64,000 nucleotides of DNA, from positions 2,356,001-2,420,000 of the forward strand of contig NZ_CP089309.1 in assembly GCF_021228795.1 (NCBI RefSeq), read 5' to 3'. The stretch's first letter is position 1; each line of letters starts with the position of its first letter. The DNA comes from Thiocapsa bogorovii. GTDB lineage: Bacteria > Pseudomonadota > Gammaproteobacteria > Chromatiales > Chromatiaceae. Shown piece after piece: positions 31,796-40,548 of the stretch. Position numbers and translations under genes: made by a program. The notes beneath the pieces were generated by a model. That model had not been told where the DNA came from. It was given only the letters and a program-made list of their open reading frames with translations, and did not search any database.

Positions 31796-32326
31796 TCAAC
31801 CCTCATTGAAAAAGGGATCCGGCAACGCGGGATTTCGCAGCTTCGCCGCCGCCCCGGCACCGACCACCGGCAGGTTCGCCGGATCGAGCAGGCCGATCTG
31901 CACCAGAACACTCGCCTGATCCCAGTGGATGTGCTCGTACGATACCTTGCCATCCTGGATGCCGACGATCACCACGAATACCGCCTCGACCCGCTTGCCC
32001 GTCGGTTCCACCCCCGGAAGCATCCAGTCGATCTTCTGCGTGTGTGTGAAGGAGATGATCAGCTCATCGACCAGCCGCTCCTCGCTGTAGGTGCGGGAGA
32101 CGGTCTCGAAGGTGACGTCCGGCGGGAAGAACTGCCCGACGAGCCGCTTGTCGTAGAAGGTCCGGACACCCTCCGGCCCCTGCCCGCCAACCATGGTCGG
32201 CACGTTCACCAGATGTGGGGTTGGCGCCATCGTCGCCAGCGTCCGGTCGAGATCTCCCTCCAACTCCGCGTTCATGTGCGCCGCAAAGATCGCATCGAGT
32301 CTTGCTTTCAGGTTCGGGTTTGACAT
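31796..32326 (-). CDS. SnoaL/NTF2-like protein
   Basis: A 176-residue protein starting MSNPNLKARLDAIFAAHMNAELEGDLDRTLATM, typical of the SnoaL-like polyketide-cyclase/NTF2 superfamily. It continues with PTMVGGQGPEGVRTFYDKRLVGQFFPPDV, then DELIISFTHTQKIDWMLPGV and GKRVEAVFVVIVGIQDGKVSYEHIHWDQASVLVQIGLL. A conserved C-terminal LPVVGAGAAAKLRNPALP follows; it is usual in a subgroup annotated with ester-cyclase or dienelactone-type genes. No signal peptide. Probably a small-molecule isomerase or cyclase, substrate unknown. Confidence 0.85.
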   Translation of the reverse strand: MSNPNLKARLDAIFAAHMNAELEGDLDRTLATMAPTPHLVNVPTMVGGQGPEGVRTFYDKRLVGQFFPPDVTFETVSRTYSEERLVDELIISFTHTQKIDWMLPGVEPTGKRVEAVFVVIVGIQDGKVSYEHIHWDQASVLVQIGLLDPANLPVVGAGAAAKLRNPALPDPFFNEG

Positions 32327-32464
32327 TCGATGTGTGCTCGCAGTAGGGGTGGGCGCGCGCAAAGACGCTGCGACGCAAGAAATCAACGGGGCTACCCACG
32401 CTGAGTCGCGGTGATCACGAAGGACGAGGGCGACAAGATCGGCACGTGTGTGCAGCGACCCGGA

Positions 32465-33403
32465 TTAGGGCACCACGCGTGCGGCATTGTCCGCCCCGAA
32501 AAACTCGACCAACAGGCGCTGCGTCTCGGCGGTGCGTTCGAGCATCGGCAGGTGGCCGGTCTCGGGCAGGACGACAAGCTGGCTTCCGGGTAGGCGCTTT
32601 CGGAGCGTTGGTGCAGCCGATGCCGGATAGATTGAATCCCCCTCGCCCCAGACGATGAGCGCGGGGATGTCGATGTCCAGTGGCTCATCGGCATCGCCGG
32701 CCAAGACGTCATCGAAGAGATTCACGATGTCCCAGACCTGCCGATAGTGCCGATTGCGCGCGACATAATCGCGAATCAGCTGTTCGCGCACCTCATCCGG
32801 AACCTCCGGCGGCTGCACAAACAGCAAACCCATCTCCAGCTCGAACTGCGCCTGGTCCGTGGGGATGAACGGATTGATGCCTCGCAGGATTGCCGCGCGG
32901 ACCCCCGGACCCCAAGGCTCGACGCCCAATGGCGGCCCAATGAAGGCTAACCTGTGCACCCGAGCTGGATCGCACTGTGTGTACAAGGCCGCGATGGCGC
33001 CGCCAAGGGAGTTGGCCGCGAGGTCGAACGTCCTCAGCCCGAGCCCGTCGGCGAACTGACCAAGCAGCCGCACCTGACGTCGCAGATCGTAAACGCCCAC
33101 CGGATAGTCGCTGCTTTGGCCGAACCCCGGCAGATCGGGGGCGATCGCATCGAAGCCGGCCGAGGCAAGACCGCACAGCACACCTTGCCACTGCTCCTTT
33201 TGCGCGAACAGTCCATGCAATAGGATAACCGGCTGTCCGTGCCCGGCACGATCGTAGTGGACGTGTCCGCCGTCGACCTCGATCGACGCGGAGTGCAACG
33301 CGCAGCTGTCCTCGACGTCCTTGGCCTGGAGGCCGGTGACAACCAGCAGTCCAAGGATAAGCCATGCCGGAAAAGTCGCTCGCAGGATCAGGAATTTACC
33401 CAC
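32465..33403 (-). CDS. Alpha/beta hydrolase, membrane-anchored or exported (1)
   Basis: A 312-residue alpha/beta-hydrolase with an N-terminal hydrophobic segment (FPAWLILGLLVVTGLQAKD) that acts as signal or anchor, so it probably works in the periplasm. The oxyanion strand is PVILLHGLFAQKEQWQ. The nucleophile elbow reads AANSLGG, with Asn before the Ser. The acid is in ALIVWGEGDSIYP and the His in PETGHLPMLE. The Ala-Asn-Ser-Leu-Gly elbow differs from the common GxSxG but occurs in the family. Esterase, lactonase or C-C hydrolase activity are all possible. Confidence 0.87.
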   Translation of the reverse strand: MGKFLILRATFPAWLILGLLVVTGLQAKDVEDSCALHSASIEVDGGHVHYDRAGHGQPVILLHGLFAQKEQWQGVLCGLASAGFDAIAPDLPGFGQSSDYPVGVYDLRRQVRLLGQFADGLGLRTFDLAANSLGGAIAALYTQCDPARVHRLAFIGPPLGVEPWGPGVRAAILRGINPFIPTDQAQFELEMGLLFVQPPEVPDEVREQLIRDYVARNRHYRQVWDIVNLFDDVLAGDADEPLDIDIPALIVWGEGDSIYPASAAPTLRKRLPGSQLVVLPETGHLPMLERTAETQRLLVEFFGADNAARVVP

Positions 33404-33987
33404 GCTCTAGGCCTCGCCGTAGATCCATCGGTTAGCGGCTTGTCGGGCGAACAGGTCATGGCATCGACGCATATACCTTGTCGACTACGCCGTCTGATTT
33501 CAAGCGCGAAGGGGACCAGGCCGATGGCATTGCGGCGCGTCACTGGCTGACGCCCTTGCATCAGGTCTTGCCGGCCAACGGCCCATGCGCGGAGCATGCC
33601 CGGTGACAATGAACAAGGTCAAGATGTCGGGGTCTCAGACGCAACTGCTGAGGTACATCAAGCGGCACGATCGCAACTTCGGCAATATTGGCGACCCCCC
33701 TTCTGGTCATCTGCAACGGATCGTCAAGACGAGTACCGACCCAAGAGCGGTCCCTGGAGCCGAGATGTCTTAGGGGAGAAATCGGTATCAGCTGCCTCTC
33801 ATCGACCGCAAGCGTATGGCTCTTCAATCCGAGCGGAAAGTCACTCGTTGTTCGACGAGAGACAAGTCGCGACCCAAAACCGACCTGTTTCGCGAACCGG
33901 ACCCGCATCGCAAGGTGCTCCCCGGCGGCTGCCGTACGAGTTGGTCTTGACCCCGCGAGGTTGGGCTGAGAAGCCCGGAGGTATCAG
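33404..33987. other. Intergenic region, about 580 bp
   Basis: This lies between two divergently oriented alpha/beta hydrolases. I find no convincing gene, terminator or palindrome. Codon composition is unlike the flanking genes. The last 15 bases hold the ribosome site (CCCGGAGG) of the next gene. Confidence 0.4.
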
Positions 33988-34941
33988 ATGCAGTGGTCTG
34001 CCGCGTTGCTGCTCGCCTTGCTTGCCGGATCGGCGGCTTGGACCCTGGTCACTGTTTGGCGGGCCGAGTCGGCCAATCCACCCATCGGGCGGTTCGCCGA
34101 GGTTGACGGGCTGCGCGTCCACTACACGGACCAGGGGCAGGGCCGGCCTCTCATATTGGTCCACGGCGCGAGCACCAGCCTTCTGGATTTCCACGCCAGC
34201 ATCGGCGGAGCCCTGGCCGCGAGGTACCGGGTGATCGCCTTGGACCGCCTGGGCCACGGCTACAGCGAGCGTCCTGCCGATGCTTGGCCGAATCCATTGG
34301 CTCAGGCCCGCATCCTTTACAGCCTGGCACGGGAGTTGGGCCTGGAGCGCCCGATTCTGGTCGGGCACTCCTGGGGCGGCTCCGTGGTTCTCGCCTATCT
34401 GCTCGCCTACCCCGGCGAGGCGGCGGGCGCGGTGCTCCTTGCCGGCGTGACCCACCCCTGGGAGGGGGGCGTGGCCTGGTACAACGACCTGGCGGGGGTC
34501 CCGGTGCTCGGGTCGCTGTTCGCCTACACCTTGGGCGGGGCATTGGGCCCGCTCGCCATCGACGGCGGGATTACGCAGGTCATGGCTCCGGACCCGGTCC
34601 CGGATGGCTATCGGTCGCGCACCGGGGTCGACCTAGGCCTGCGGCCGCGGACCTTTCTGGCCAACGCCGAAGATATGCGCCGCCTCAGCCCCTTCCTCGC
34701 CGAACAGCGGGCCGGTTACGCTCGTATCCAAGTCCCGCTCTTGCTCATCACGGGCGATCGGGACGACGTGGTTCCCGCCTGGAATCATGCCGACCGCCTG
34801 ATTCCGGAGGTCCCCGGGGCGCGCCAAGTCGCGATCCCGGGGGCCGGCCACGGCCTGCACCACACCCGAGGCGATCTGGTGGTGAGGCTCATCGAGGACT
34901 TTGTCGCGGAAACGGACGCGGCCCACGGCGCCGGTCATTGA
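33988..34941 (+). CDS. Alpha/beta hydrolase, membrane-anchored or exported (2)
   Basis: A 317-residue alpha/beta-hydrolase. An N-terminal hydrophobic segment (SAALLLALLAGSAAWTLVTVW) suggests an inner-membrane anchor or uncleaved signal. The catalytic set is canonical: oxyanion PLILVHGASTSLLDF, nucleophile GHSWGGSVVL, acid GDRDDVVP and His GAGHGLHHTRGD. The cap region (about 165-220) resembles haloalkane-dehalogenase/epoxide-hydrolase-type relatives, but specificity cannot be assigned. A DUF6152-type gene follows 218 bp downstream in the same direction. Confidence 0.9.
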   Translation: MQWSAALLLALLAGSAAWTLVTVWRAESANPPIGRFAEVDGLRVHYTDQGQGRPLILVHGASTSLLDFHASIGGALAARYRVIALDRLGHGYSERPADAWPNPLAQARILYSLARELGLERPILVGHSWGGSVVLAYLLAYPGEAAGAVLLAGVTHPWEGGVAWYNDLAGVPVLGSLFAYTLGGALGPLAIDGGITQVMAPDPVPDGYRSRTGVDLGLRPRTFLANAEDMRRLSPFLAEQRAGYARIQVPLLLITGDRDDVVPAWNHADRLIPEVPGARQVAIPGAGHGLHHTRGDLVVRLIEDFVAETDAAHGAGH

Positions 34942-35159
34942 GTCCGAAGTCGGCATTCCCGGGTCCGCGTGCGGTGTCCGGCACCGCTACTGGCCTCTGG
35001 TCGTGGGGTGGTGGCAGGGCGCCCTTCTCGGGCCATGCGCGACCGGCGCCCTGGTTCCCGCCGCCGCGCGGAACCGCTCGGGTGCCCGCCCGGCCGGCGG
35101 GTTGCAGGAGGCAGGGTGCGCCCCACCTTCAAGGGCAGGTAAACGCGGGAGGTCTACCC

Positions 35160-35537
35160 ATGGCGCGACGCATCACCGGACGCATCTCCACCGCGGTCCT
35201 CGCCGCGGTCCTCGTCATGCCCGTGGCGGCGGTGGCCCATCACGGCTGGCGCTGGACCGCGGGCGAGAACATCGCCCTGACCGGTCTCATCACCGCGGTT
35301 CGGCTCGGCAATCCGCACGGGCTCGTGACCGTGGACGTCGAGGGCGAGCCCTGGACCGTCGAGGTCGGCCAGCCCTGGCGCAACGAGCGCGCGGGGCTGA
35401 CCGACGCAGACTTCGCCATCGGGCGCGAGATCCGCGTCGAGGGCGAGCCGGACGCGGCCGCCTCGCGCCGGGTCATCAAAGCCGAGCGGCTTTGGTTCGA
35501 CGGGCAGCGGCACGAGCTCTATCCCGAGCGCGATTGA
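35160..35537 (+). CDS. DUF6152-type exported protein
   Basis: A 125-residue periplasmic protein with a signal peptide (ISTAVLAAVLVMPVAAVAHHGW, cleaved before or at AHH). The mature part has HHGWRWTAGENIALTGLITAVRLGNPHGLVTVDVEGEPWTVEVGQP, the compact beta-domain pattern of DUF6152 proteins whose paired N-terminal His residues could bind a metal. GGGAGG precedes the ATG. The stop overlaps or nearly touches the start of the next membrane-protein gene, so the two form a pair. Confidence 0.85.
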   Translation: MARRITGRISTAVLAAVLVMPVAAVAHHGWRWTAGENIALTGLITAVRLGNPHGLVTVDVEGEPWTVEVGQPWRNERAGLTDADFAIGREIRVEGEPDAAASRRVIKAERLWFDGQRHELYPERD

Positions 35538-35539
35538 GG

Positions 35540-36013
35540 GTGGAGGCGCTCGCCGCGCTCGGGGCGACGCTCGCCGACTGGCCGCTCGCCGAGACGATGC
35601 GGCGCACGCGCTGGGGTTACGCGGCGGCGAGCACCGGGCACGTGGCCGGGATCGCGCTGCTGGTCGGCGCACTCGTGCCCTTCGACCTGCGGCTCCTCGG
35701 CGCCTGGGCCTCGGTGGAGCGCGCGGTGCTCGCGCGGGTGCTCCTGCCGGTCGCGGCGGCGGGCCTGGCGCTGGCAGTGAGCTGCGGGGTACTGCTGTTC
35801 CTGGCGGCGCCTGCGGACTACCTCGGCGCGCCGCTCTTCCTCGCGAAGATGGCTCTGGTGGCGGCGGGGTTGGGCCAGGCGGCTGCGCTCCACCTCGGCC
35901 CCGGTCTCGCCGCGGCGGGGGCGATGCGGCTTCGGGTCGCCGGGGCGCTATCGCTTGTGTGCTGGACGGGCGCGCTGGTCGCGGGGCGGATGCTTGCGTT
36001 CGTCGGCGAGTGA
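35540..36013 (+). CDS. DUF6644-type integral membrane protein
   Basis: About 157 residues from a GTG at 35540 (a TTG at 35534 overlapping the previous stop is the alternative). After VEALAALGATLADWPLAETMRRTRWGY it has four hydrophobic segments (AGIALLVGALVPFDLRLLG, VLLPVAAAGLALAVSCGVLLFL, FLAKMALVAAGLGQAAAL and the last helix of about 20 residues). The family is small and uncharacterised, and commonly paired with DUF6152 genes. A membrane partner for the exported His-rich protein is likely. Confidence 0.8.
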   Translation: MEALAALGATLADWPLAETMRRTRWGYAAASTGHVAGIALLVGALVPFDLRLLGAWASVERAVLARVLLPVAAAGLALAVSCGVLLFLAAPADYLGAPLFLAKMALVAAGLGQAAALHLGPGLAAAGAMRLRVAGALSLVCWTGALVAGRMLAFVGE

Positions 36014-36085
36014 GGGGGATCTTCGGCGTGGTTCCGGCCATCCTTGGCGCGCCCGTGATGGCGAACCCGCCGGGAGATCTCGGGT

Positions 36086-37279
36086 TTACGGCCCCGCTGC
36101 CGCCTCGATGACCGCCAGCGCCACCTTGGCGGCGTGGTCGGCCTCGCCCTCGGCGCCGCTGTTCAGCGCGATTGTAGCGACGAGATCCTTCTCGGGCAGG
36201 TAGATGTAGAGGGTGCGGAAGCCCATCGATTCGCCCTCGTACTGCCAGCCGGAACCGATCGCGGGCGAGGTGAATCCGGAGATGCCGAGGCCGAAGCCGC
36301 GGGGGTCGTCGGGGGTCAGCCGCGCGAGCGTCTCGCCGGTGCGCATCGACACGACCCGGGTGAGTTCGGCACGCGCGTCGGCATCCAGGAGATCGTTCGA
36401 GGTGAAGAGCGCCCGGACCCAGTTGTTGACCTCTTCGGGACGCGAGACGGCAGCCCCCGCGGCCCCGCCCCAGGACATGTCCTCGCCCTTGACGTCGGCG
36501 CCGTCCAGGGCCTTCATCCCGGGGTAGCCCTCGGCGACGAAATAGCCGGACGCCATCCGCTCGGTGATCTCGCGCGGATAGATGCCGGCCCGATAGGCGG
36601 TGTTCGTCAGGCCGTAACGGGGGCCGAACAGGCGGTCCTCGAAGTTCTCCTGGACCGTGCGTCCGCTGGCCTTCTCGATCACCATCCCGGCGAGGATGTA
36701 GTTGGTGTTGGAGTAGGCATAGCCCGATGTCGGGGCCGGGGCGCCGGGATAGGCGGGGTCGACGAAACCGACGAGGACCGCGGGCGAGAAGTGGCGCGAC
36801 AGCCCGTTCCGACCGATATCGGCGATCATGGCGTCGACGTTGTCGTAGCTCGGGATGCCGCTTGTCATGTTCAGAAGCCGGCGCAGCGTGACGTCCTGCC
36901 ACGCGGGATACTCGGGCAGCCACTCACCCAGCGTGTCGTCGAGGTCGAGCACCCCTTCGGACTGGAGTTGCAGCAGCGTGACCGAGGTGAAGGACTTGGT
37001 GATGCTCCCGATCTGGCACAGCGTGTCGGGCGTCACCTCGGCGGCGCCGGTCGCGTTCGAGACCTTGCCGGCGGTGACGTTCAGCGTGCCGCCGTGCTCG
37101 GGCAGGCTCACGCTGATCGAGATCGCGGTGGCCTTCTCGCCCGCGGCGGTATCTGCGATGTAGGCGTCGGCGATGGTCTGGAGCTTCGCGGCAAGCGCGT
37201 CGTCGGACTGCGCAGGCGCCGGCCCGCTCAGTGCGGCGGCAAGGGCGAAGACGGCTGGCCCGGCGATCCTGTTGGTCAT
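36086..37279 (-). CDS. Exported serine hydrolase (class C beta-lactamase / DD-peptidase family)
   Basis: A 397-residue protein with a signal peptide (MTNRIAGPAVFALAAALSGPAPAQ) that places it in the periplasm. The active-site SxxK is in LCQIGSITKSFTS and the YxN motif is in GYAYSNTNYILAGMVIEKASG. PEEVNNWVRALF and the C-terminal stretch GSGWQYEGESMGFRTLYIYLPEKDLVATIALN complete the transpeptidase-like fold. Relatives include D-alanyl-D-alanine carboxypeptidases, esterases and EstB-type enzymes; true beta-lactamase activity is not implied. The ATG at 37279 lies behind AAGGTG. Confidence 0.9.
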   Translation of the reverse strand: MTNRIAGPAVFALAAALSGPAPAQSDDALAAKLQTIADAYIADTAAGEKATAISISVSLPEHGGTLNVTAGKVSNATGAAEVTPDTLCQIGSITKSFTSVTLLQLQSEGVLDLDDTLGEWLPEYPAWQDVTLRRLLNMTSGIPSYDNVDAMIADIGRNGLSRHFSPAVLVGFVDPAYPGAPAPTSGYAYSNTNYILAGMVIEKASGRTVQENFEDRLFGPRYGLTNTAYRAGIYPREITERMASGYFVAEGYPGMKALDGADVKGEDMSWGGAAGAAVSRPEEVNNWVRALFTSNDLLDADARAELTRVVSMRTGETLARLTPDDPRGFGLGISGFTSPAIGSGWQYEGESMGFRTLYIYLPEKDLVATIALNSGAEGEADHAAKVALAVIEAAAGP

Positions 37280-37758
37280 GATCGGCACCTTGAAATCCGC
37301 TTGCGCAAATCGGTTCACCTGATGGCCGCATCAAGGCTGCCGAGGGCCGCGCGTCATGTCCCGCAGAAAACACGGCAGGAAAAAGAAGCCACCTCGACGG
37401 ATCCAACCCCTCGGCGCGTCTAGCGACGCTCCATGATCGAGGCTAGCGGTGGATCAACGGCCGGTCAAGGCGCTATCTTGGCGAAGAGGTCCCGGTCCGG
37501 CGTCGGCTCGGGACCATCGTCCCGTGCGGGAAGTCCGCGGGCGGGGCGGCTCGCCGATGTGATTGAGCATCCACCATGACGGCGTGGATAGCTTGTTTTT
37601 CGTGTACGGCAGGCAGGGTGATCCCGTGGCGCGCGGCGAACGTCAATTGTCGGCTGTCCGCTGTCCCTTGGACTGCTGCCGTTGAGATTCGGGGAACGGA
37701 TCGCGGCTCCTCGCTAGTACTCCTCATCAGACCTCCCGGATCCAGTGACCGCTCCTGG
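37280..37758. other. Intergenic region, about 480 bp
   Basis: This lies upstream of the serine hydrolase and downstream of DUF1826. No supported gene. The right end runs into a 528-bp block duplicated at 46204. Confidence 0.4.
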
Positions 37759-38286
37759 GGCCCAGCCGTCGCCCACACCGTCGACTCGGCTGACAGCAAT
37801 CTGCCCAGCGTTCAGATCCGGTGTTTGCGGGGGCCAAATCTGTGGCGATACGTCCCGACGCATCGGCGAGATCCATCGGCACGCCCGTGCCGCCGGACGC
37901 GCACCGGCGTGCTCGCCGCCGCGAGGCGGATGTCAGGTGACGCGCTCCGAGTTAGTCGTCCCAGAGGGCATCCAGGGCCACGAGGATCCGAGGGTCCGAG
38001 CCCGGAGCGACCTGCGGGGAGCGGTGGATCGCGCCGCCGGCCGCGTTGCCCTGCCAGGCGCTGCCTTTGAGCAGCAGGATGTCGAAGGGCCGGGCTTGCC
38101 CGGTTGCCGGGGCGTCCGCGGCGCTGCCGAGCAGACCCCGAGGGTCGATCCGGGGATCGTCGAGCCACTCCGTACCCGGACCGCACCAGGTGCAGAGCAG
38201 CCGGATGCCGGTGCGGTCGATATGCCAGCGGGGGCACATGGCGCGCTCCAGACGCTCGATGCGCAGACCGATGGCTTGGCAGCCGA
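37759..38286. repeat. 528-bp direct repeat, copy A
   Basis: This is almost identical, without gaps, to 46204-46731 (constant offset 8445). It spans the last 111 codons of the DUF1826 gene and about 190 bp beyond its stop. The intervening 7.9 kb carries the Usp/Kef/P-type ATPase module. Confidence 0.9.
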
Positions 38287-38614
38287 GCAGATCGCCGTAG
38301 AGCTCCAGCAGGAAGGCGAGCTCGCGCCGAACCGTCGGATGCGCGAACGGCCTTGCAAGCGGCAGGGTGTCGATGTCGGGAACGCCATCGGCGGAGAGCC
38401 GGACGACCGCCCGTAGGCCGGGCCCTGCGCTCGCGTGGAGGCGCTCGAGTGCGCCGAGCATGTTCGGGCTACCGGGGGGCGAGTGGACACAGATCTGGGT
38501 CTCCGGCATCAAGATCCGGGTCAGATCGGCGAGGGTCTCCGCCCGTTGCACCGTGTCGGTCGAGCTGCGGAACCCGAGCGGTGCGGCGCTCCGGATCACA
38601 GGTTGCGCTCTCAT
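37952..38614 (-). CDS. DUF1826 family protein
   Basis: A 220-residue cytosolic protein matching DUF1826: the N-terminal half has ADLTRILMPETQICVHSPPGSP, and the centre has the hallmark RAMCPRWHIDRTGIRLLCTWCGPGTEWL with possible metal ligands (Cys, His, Cys, Cys), followed by ILLLKGSAWQGN. DUF1826 genes often cluster with COG0523 GTPases and zinc-homeostasis genes under Zur. A Zur-like palindrome lies upstream (38815-38829). GGAGGT precedes the ATG at 38614. The C-terminal half is duplicated as a truncated copy at 46397-46731. Confidence 0.88.
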   Translation of the reverse strand: MRAQPVIRSAAPLGFRSSTDTVQRAETLADLTRILMPETQICVHSPPGSPNMLGALERLHASAGPGLRAVVRLSADGVPDIDTLPLARPFAHPTVRRELAFLLELYGDLLGCQAIGLRIERLERAMCPRWHIDRTGIRLLCTWCGPGTEWLDDPRIDPRGLLGSAADAPATGQARPFDILLLKGSAWQGNAAGGAIHRSPQVAPGSDPRILVALDALWDD

Positions 38615-38814
38615 GGCGTACACCTCCAGGCTGAACGTTCGGATCCGGGCGATGCCGGATGGTCATCTCCGCGGTCTGGATCGGCGAGGTTCGCGAGGAT
38701 CCGTTTCGCGGCTCGGACAGCATGCGCGGAGGCGGTACCTCGCCTCGGTCCTGCGCTCTTGCACCTAGGGTCGGGGGCACCCGCATCCGGATCGGCCGGC
38801 GCTAGAAATAAAAT

Positions 38815-38829
38815 GTTATGTCGTTACAT
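38815..38829. promoter_or_regulatory. Possible Zur operator upstream of DUF1826
   Basis: TGTTATGTCGTTACA forms an imperfect palindrome (TGTTAT against TGTAAC), extended by AAA/TTT on both sides. It resembles the TGTTATAACATAACA pattern of gammaproteobacterial Zur sites. It stands in an AT-rich island about 200 bp before the DUF1826 start. Confidence 0.4.
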
Positions 38830-39121
38830 TTGGGGGTGAAAACCCTGCGGGAAATCGGGTAGTTGGTGATCGCCCACAGCTGCGACCAGTCGACCGACTT
38901 CCTCACCCGTCGGATCAGCCCGCGTCCTGTGCCGAATCTAATGTCCCCGTAACCCTCCGGGTGCAGGACTGCGGATGTGCTTTGCCTGTTGCCAATCCGA
39001 CCTTACGCGACCCCGCCTGCCCGACGGCATGGCTCGGCCTTGCATTCATAACAAGAACGCCTATCAATTGCGACAATGGGCAGGGCGCCCGTGCCCTGCC
39101 CCGACATCCCGATCACCCGAT

Positions 39122-39304
39122 CGGATCGAACCGCTCGACGACCGCCACGGCCGGCGCGCCACCCTCATGACCAACCAGTTTCCGGTCGAGCATTGGCACG
39201 ACTTGATCGCGGATCCCACCCTGGCCGACGCGATCCTCGATCGCCTGGTCCACAATGCCTACCGGATCACCCTCAAAGGCGGGTCAATTCGCAAACGCCA
39301 TGCC
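39122..39304 (+). pseudogene. IS21-family IstB remnant
   Basis: The reading [22 protein letters not shown] followed by [30 protein letters not shown] is the C-terminal end of the IstB ATPase that assists IS21 transposases. The Walker motifs and the istA gene are absent and no inverted repeats remain, so this is a fossil of an IS21-type element upstream of the Usp/Kef module. Confidence 0.8.
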
Positions 39305-39537
39305 CGGACGTTGACCCCGACCGGATCGGCCGAATATCAACGCATCCCGGCGTCGCTTCGCTCCGACCGCCCCGGCAGGATGTTGGTGAAACAGGTGCCC
39401 GAATGGCTTGGAATGCGCATGCAACCAAGGCGGCTGCAGCTACGCGCTCTCTGAGTCTGAAGGGCCCCCATCGGCCGATGCGGGCCACACGATATGCTTC
39501 GGCGGCGAGCGACCGCCCAAGGCCGGTGTCCGGCGCG

Positions 39538-40548
39538 TCAGGATTCCAGGGTGACCGGCGACACGAATCCCTCCGGCTTGATGGCGAGCACCGAGCAATC
39601 GAGCTGGGTCAAGATCGTTTCCGCAGTGTTTCCGATCAACAAGCCGCTGATGCCGGTGCGGGCCACGGTGCCCATGACCACCAGGTCCGCCCCGAGCCGT
39701 TGGACCAAGGCTGGAATCTCCTCGCGTGCCCAACCCTTCACCAGGTGGGCATTCGGTTTCAGATAGCGGGTGGCTTCCGGACCTATTCGGTCGATCGTCT
39801 TCCGCATCAGTGCATGGAGGTTCTCTCGCCGGTGGCGTTCGACCTCCTGCACATAGGCCTTGATTCTTTCCTCGTCCGTGCTGAGGCATCCGCTGCGCAT
39901 GACCCATTCCCCAACGGGCTCCCATGCATGCACGACGTGCAAATCGGCGAATTCCGACAGGGCGAGGGACGTCGCCATCTCCATCACCTGTCGGTTCAAG
40001 GCCCGACGGCCTTCGACCTCATCGACCGGATAGGCTTCATTCACATCCACAGCCGCCACGATGCATTCGAAGGCGCCAGACAACTGAGGCTTGATCATCC
40101 AGAGGGGGCAAGGACATTTGCGCAGCAGATGCAGATCCTCGCTGCCGAACAGACGATCGAGCCAGCCGGGATCCTCCGGTGTCTTGATCACCAGATCGCA
40201 CCCTTCCCGCAGCACTTGACGAATGACCTCGATGAAGGGTGTACCAATCACCACCCGGCTCTGGATGACGACCCGCTGCACGTGAGGAGCCGCCAGATGG
40301 GACAGGAACTCTTCGCGTTCGGCCACCAGCCAAGATTGCAGGTCCCCCAAGACCGGACCGCCTTCGTGCGCTCCAATGCCGACAGGAACCCGCGGCACCA
40401 CACCCAGGAGGGTTAGCCGGGCCTGGTTGTGCTGCGCCAATGCCACCGCCCGCTCCAGCACCGTGGTATCTCCAGGGGTGGCGGAAACCACGTACAGGAT
40501 GTTTCGGAATCTGTTCACGGCATCGCCCTCCGGTTGGAAATCATTCAT
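39538..40548 (-). CDS. Tandem universal stress protein (UspE-like)
   Basis: A 336-residue protein with two Usp domains. The first (NILYVVSATPGDTTVLERAVALAQ) has a degenerate nucleotide loop. The second (CIVAAVDVNEAYPVDEVEGRRALNRQV ... VMGTVARTGISGLLIGNTAE) keeps the ATP-binding G-2x-G-9x-G pattern. Usp proteins are cytosolic stress and energy sensors. The start overlaps the last codons of the Kef-type antiporter gene by 8 nt, so they are co-translated; Usp-antiporter pairs suggest that ATP/AMP level gates ion transport. Confidence 0.92.
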   Translation of the reverse strand: MNDFQPEGDAVNRFRNILYVVSATPGDTTVLERAVALAQHNQARLTLLGVVPRVPVGIGAHEGGPVLGDLQSWLVAEREEFLSHLAAPHVQRVVIQSRVVIGTPFIEVIRQVLREGCDLVIKTPEDPGWLDRLFGSEDLHLLRKCPCPLWMIKPQLSGAFECIVAAVDVNEAYPVDEVEGRRALNRQVMEMATSLALSEFADLHVVHAWEPVGEWVMRSGCLSTDEERIKAYVQEVERHRRENLHALMRKTIDRIGPEATRYLKPNAHLVKGWAREEIPALVQRLGADLVVMGTVARTGISGLLIGNTAETILTQLDCSVLAIKPEGFVSPVTLES

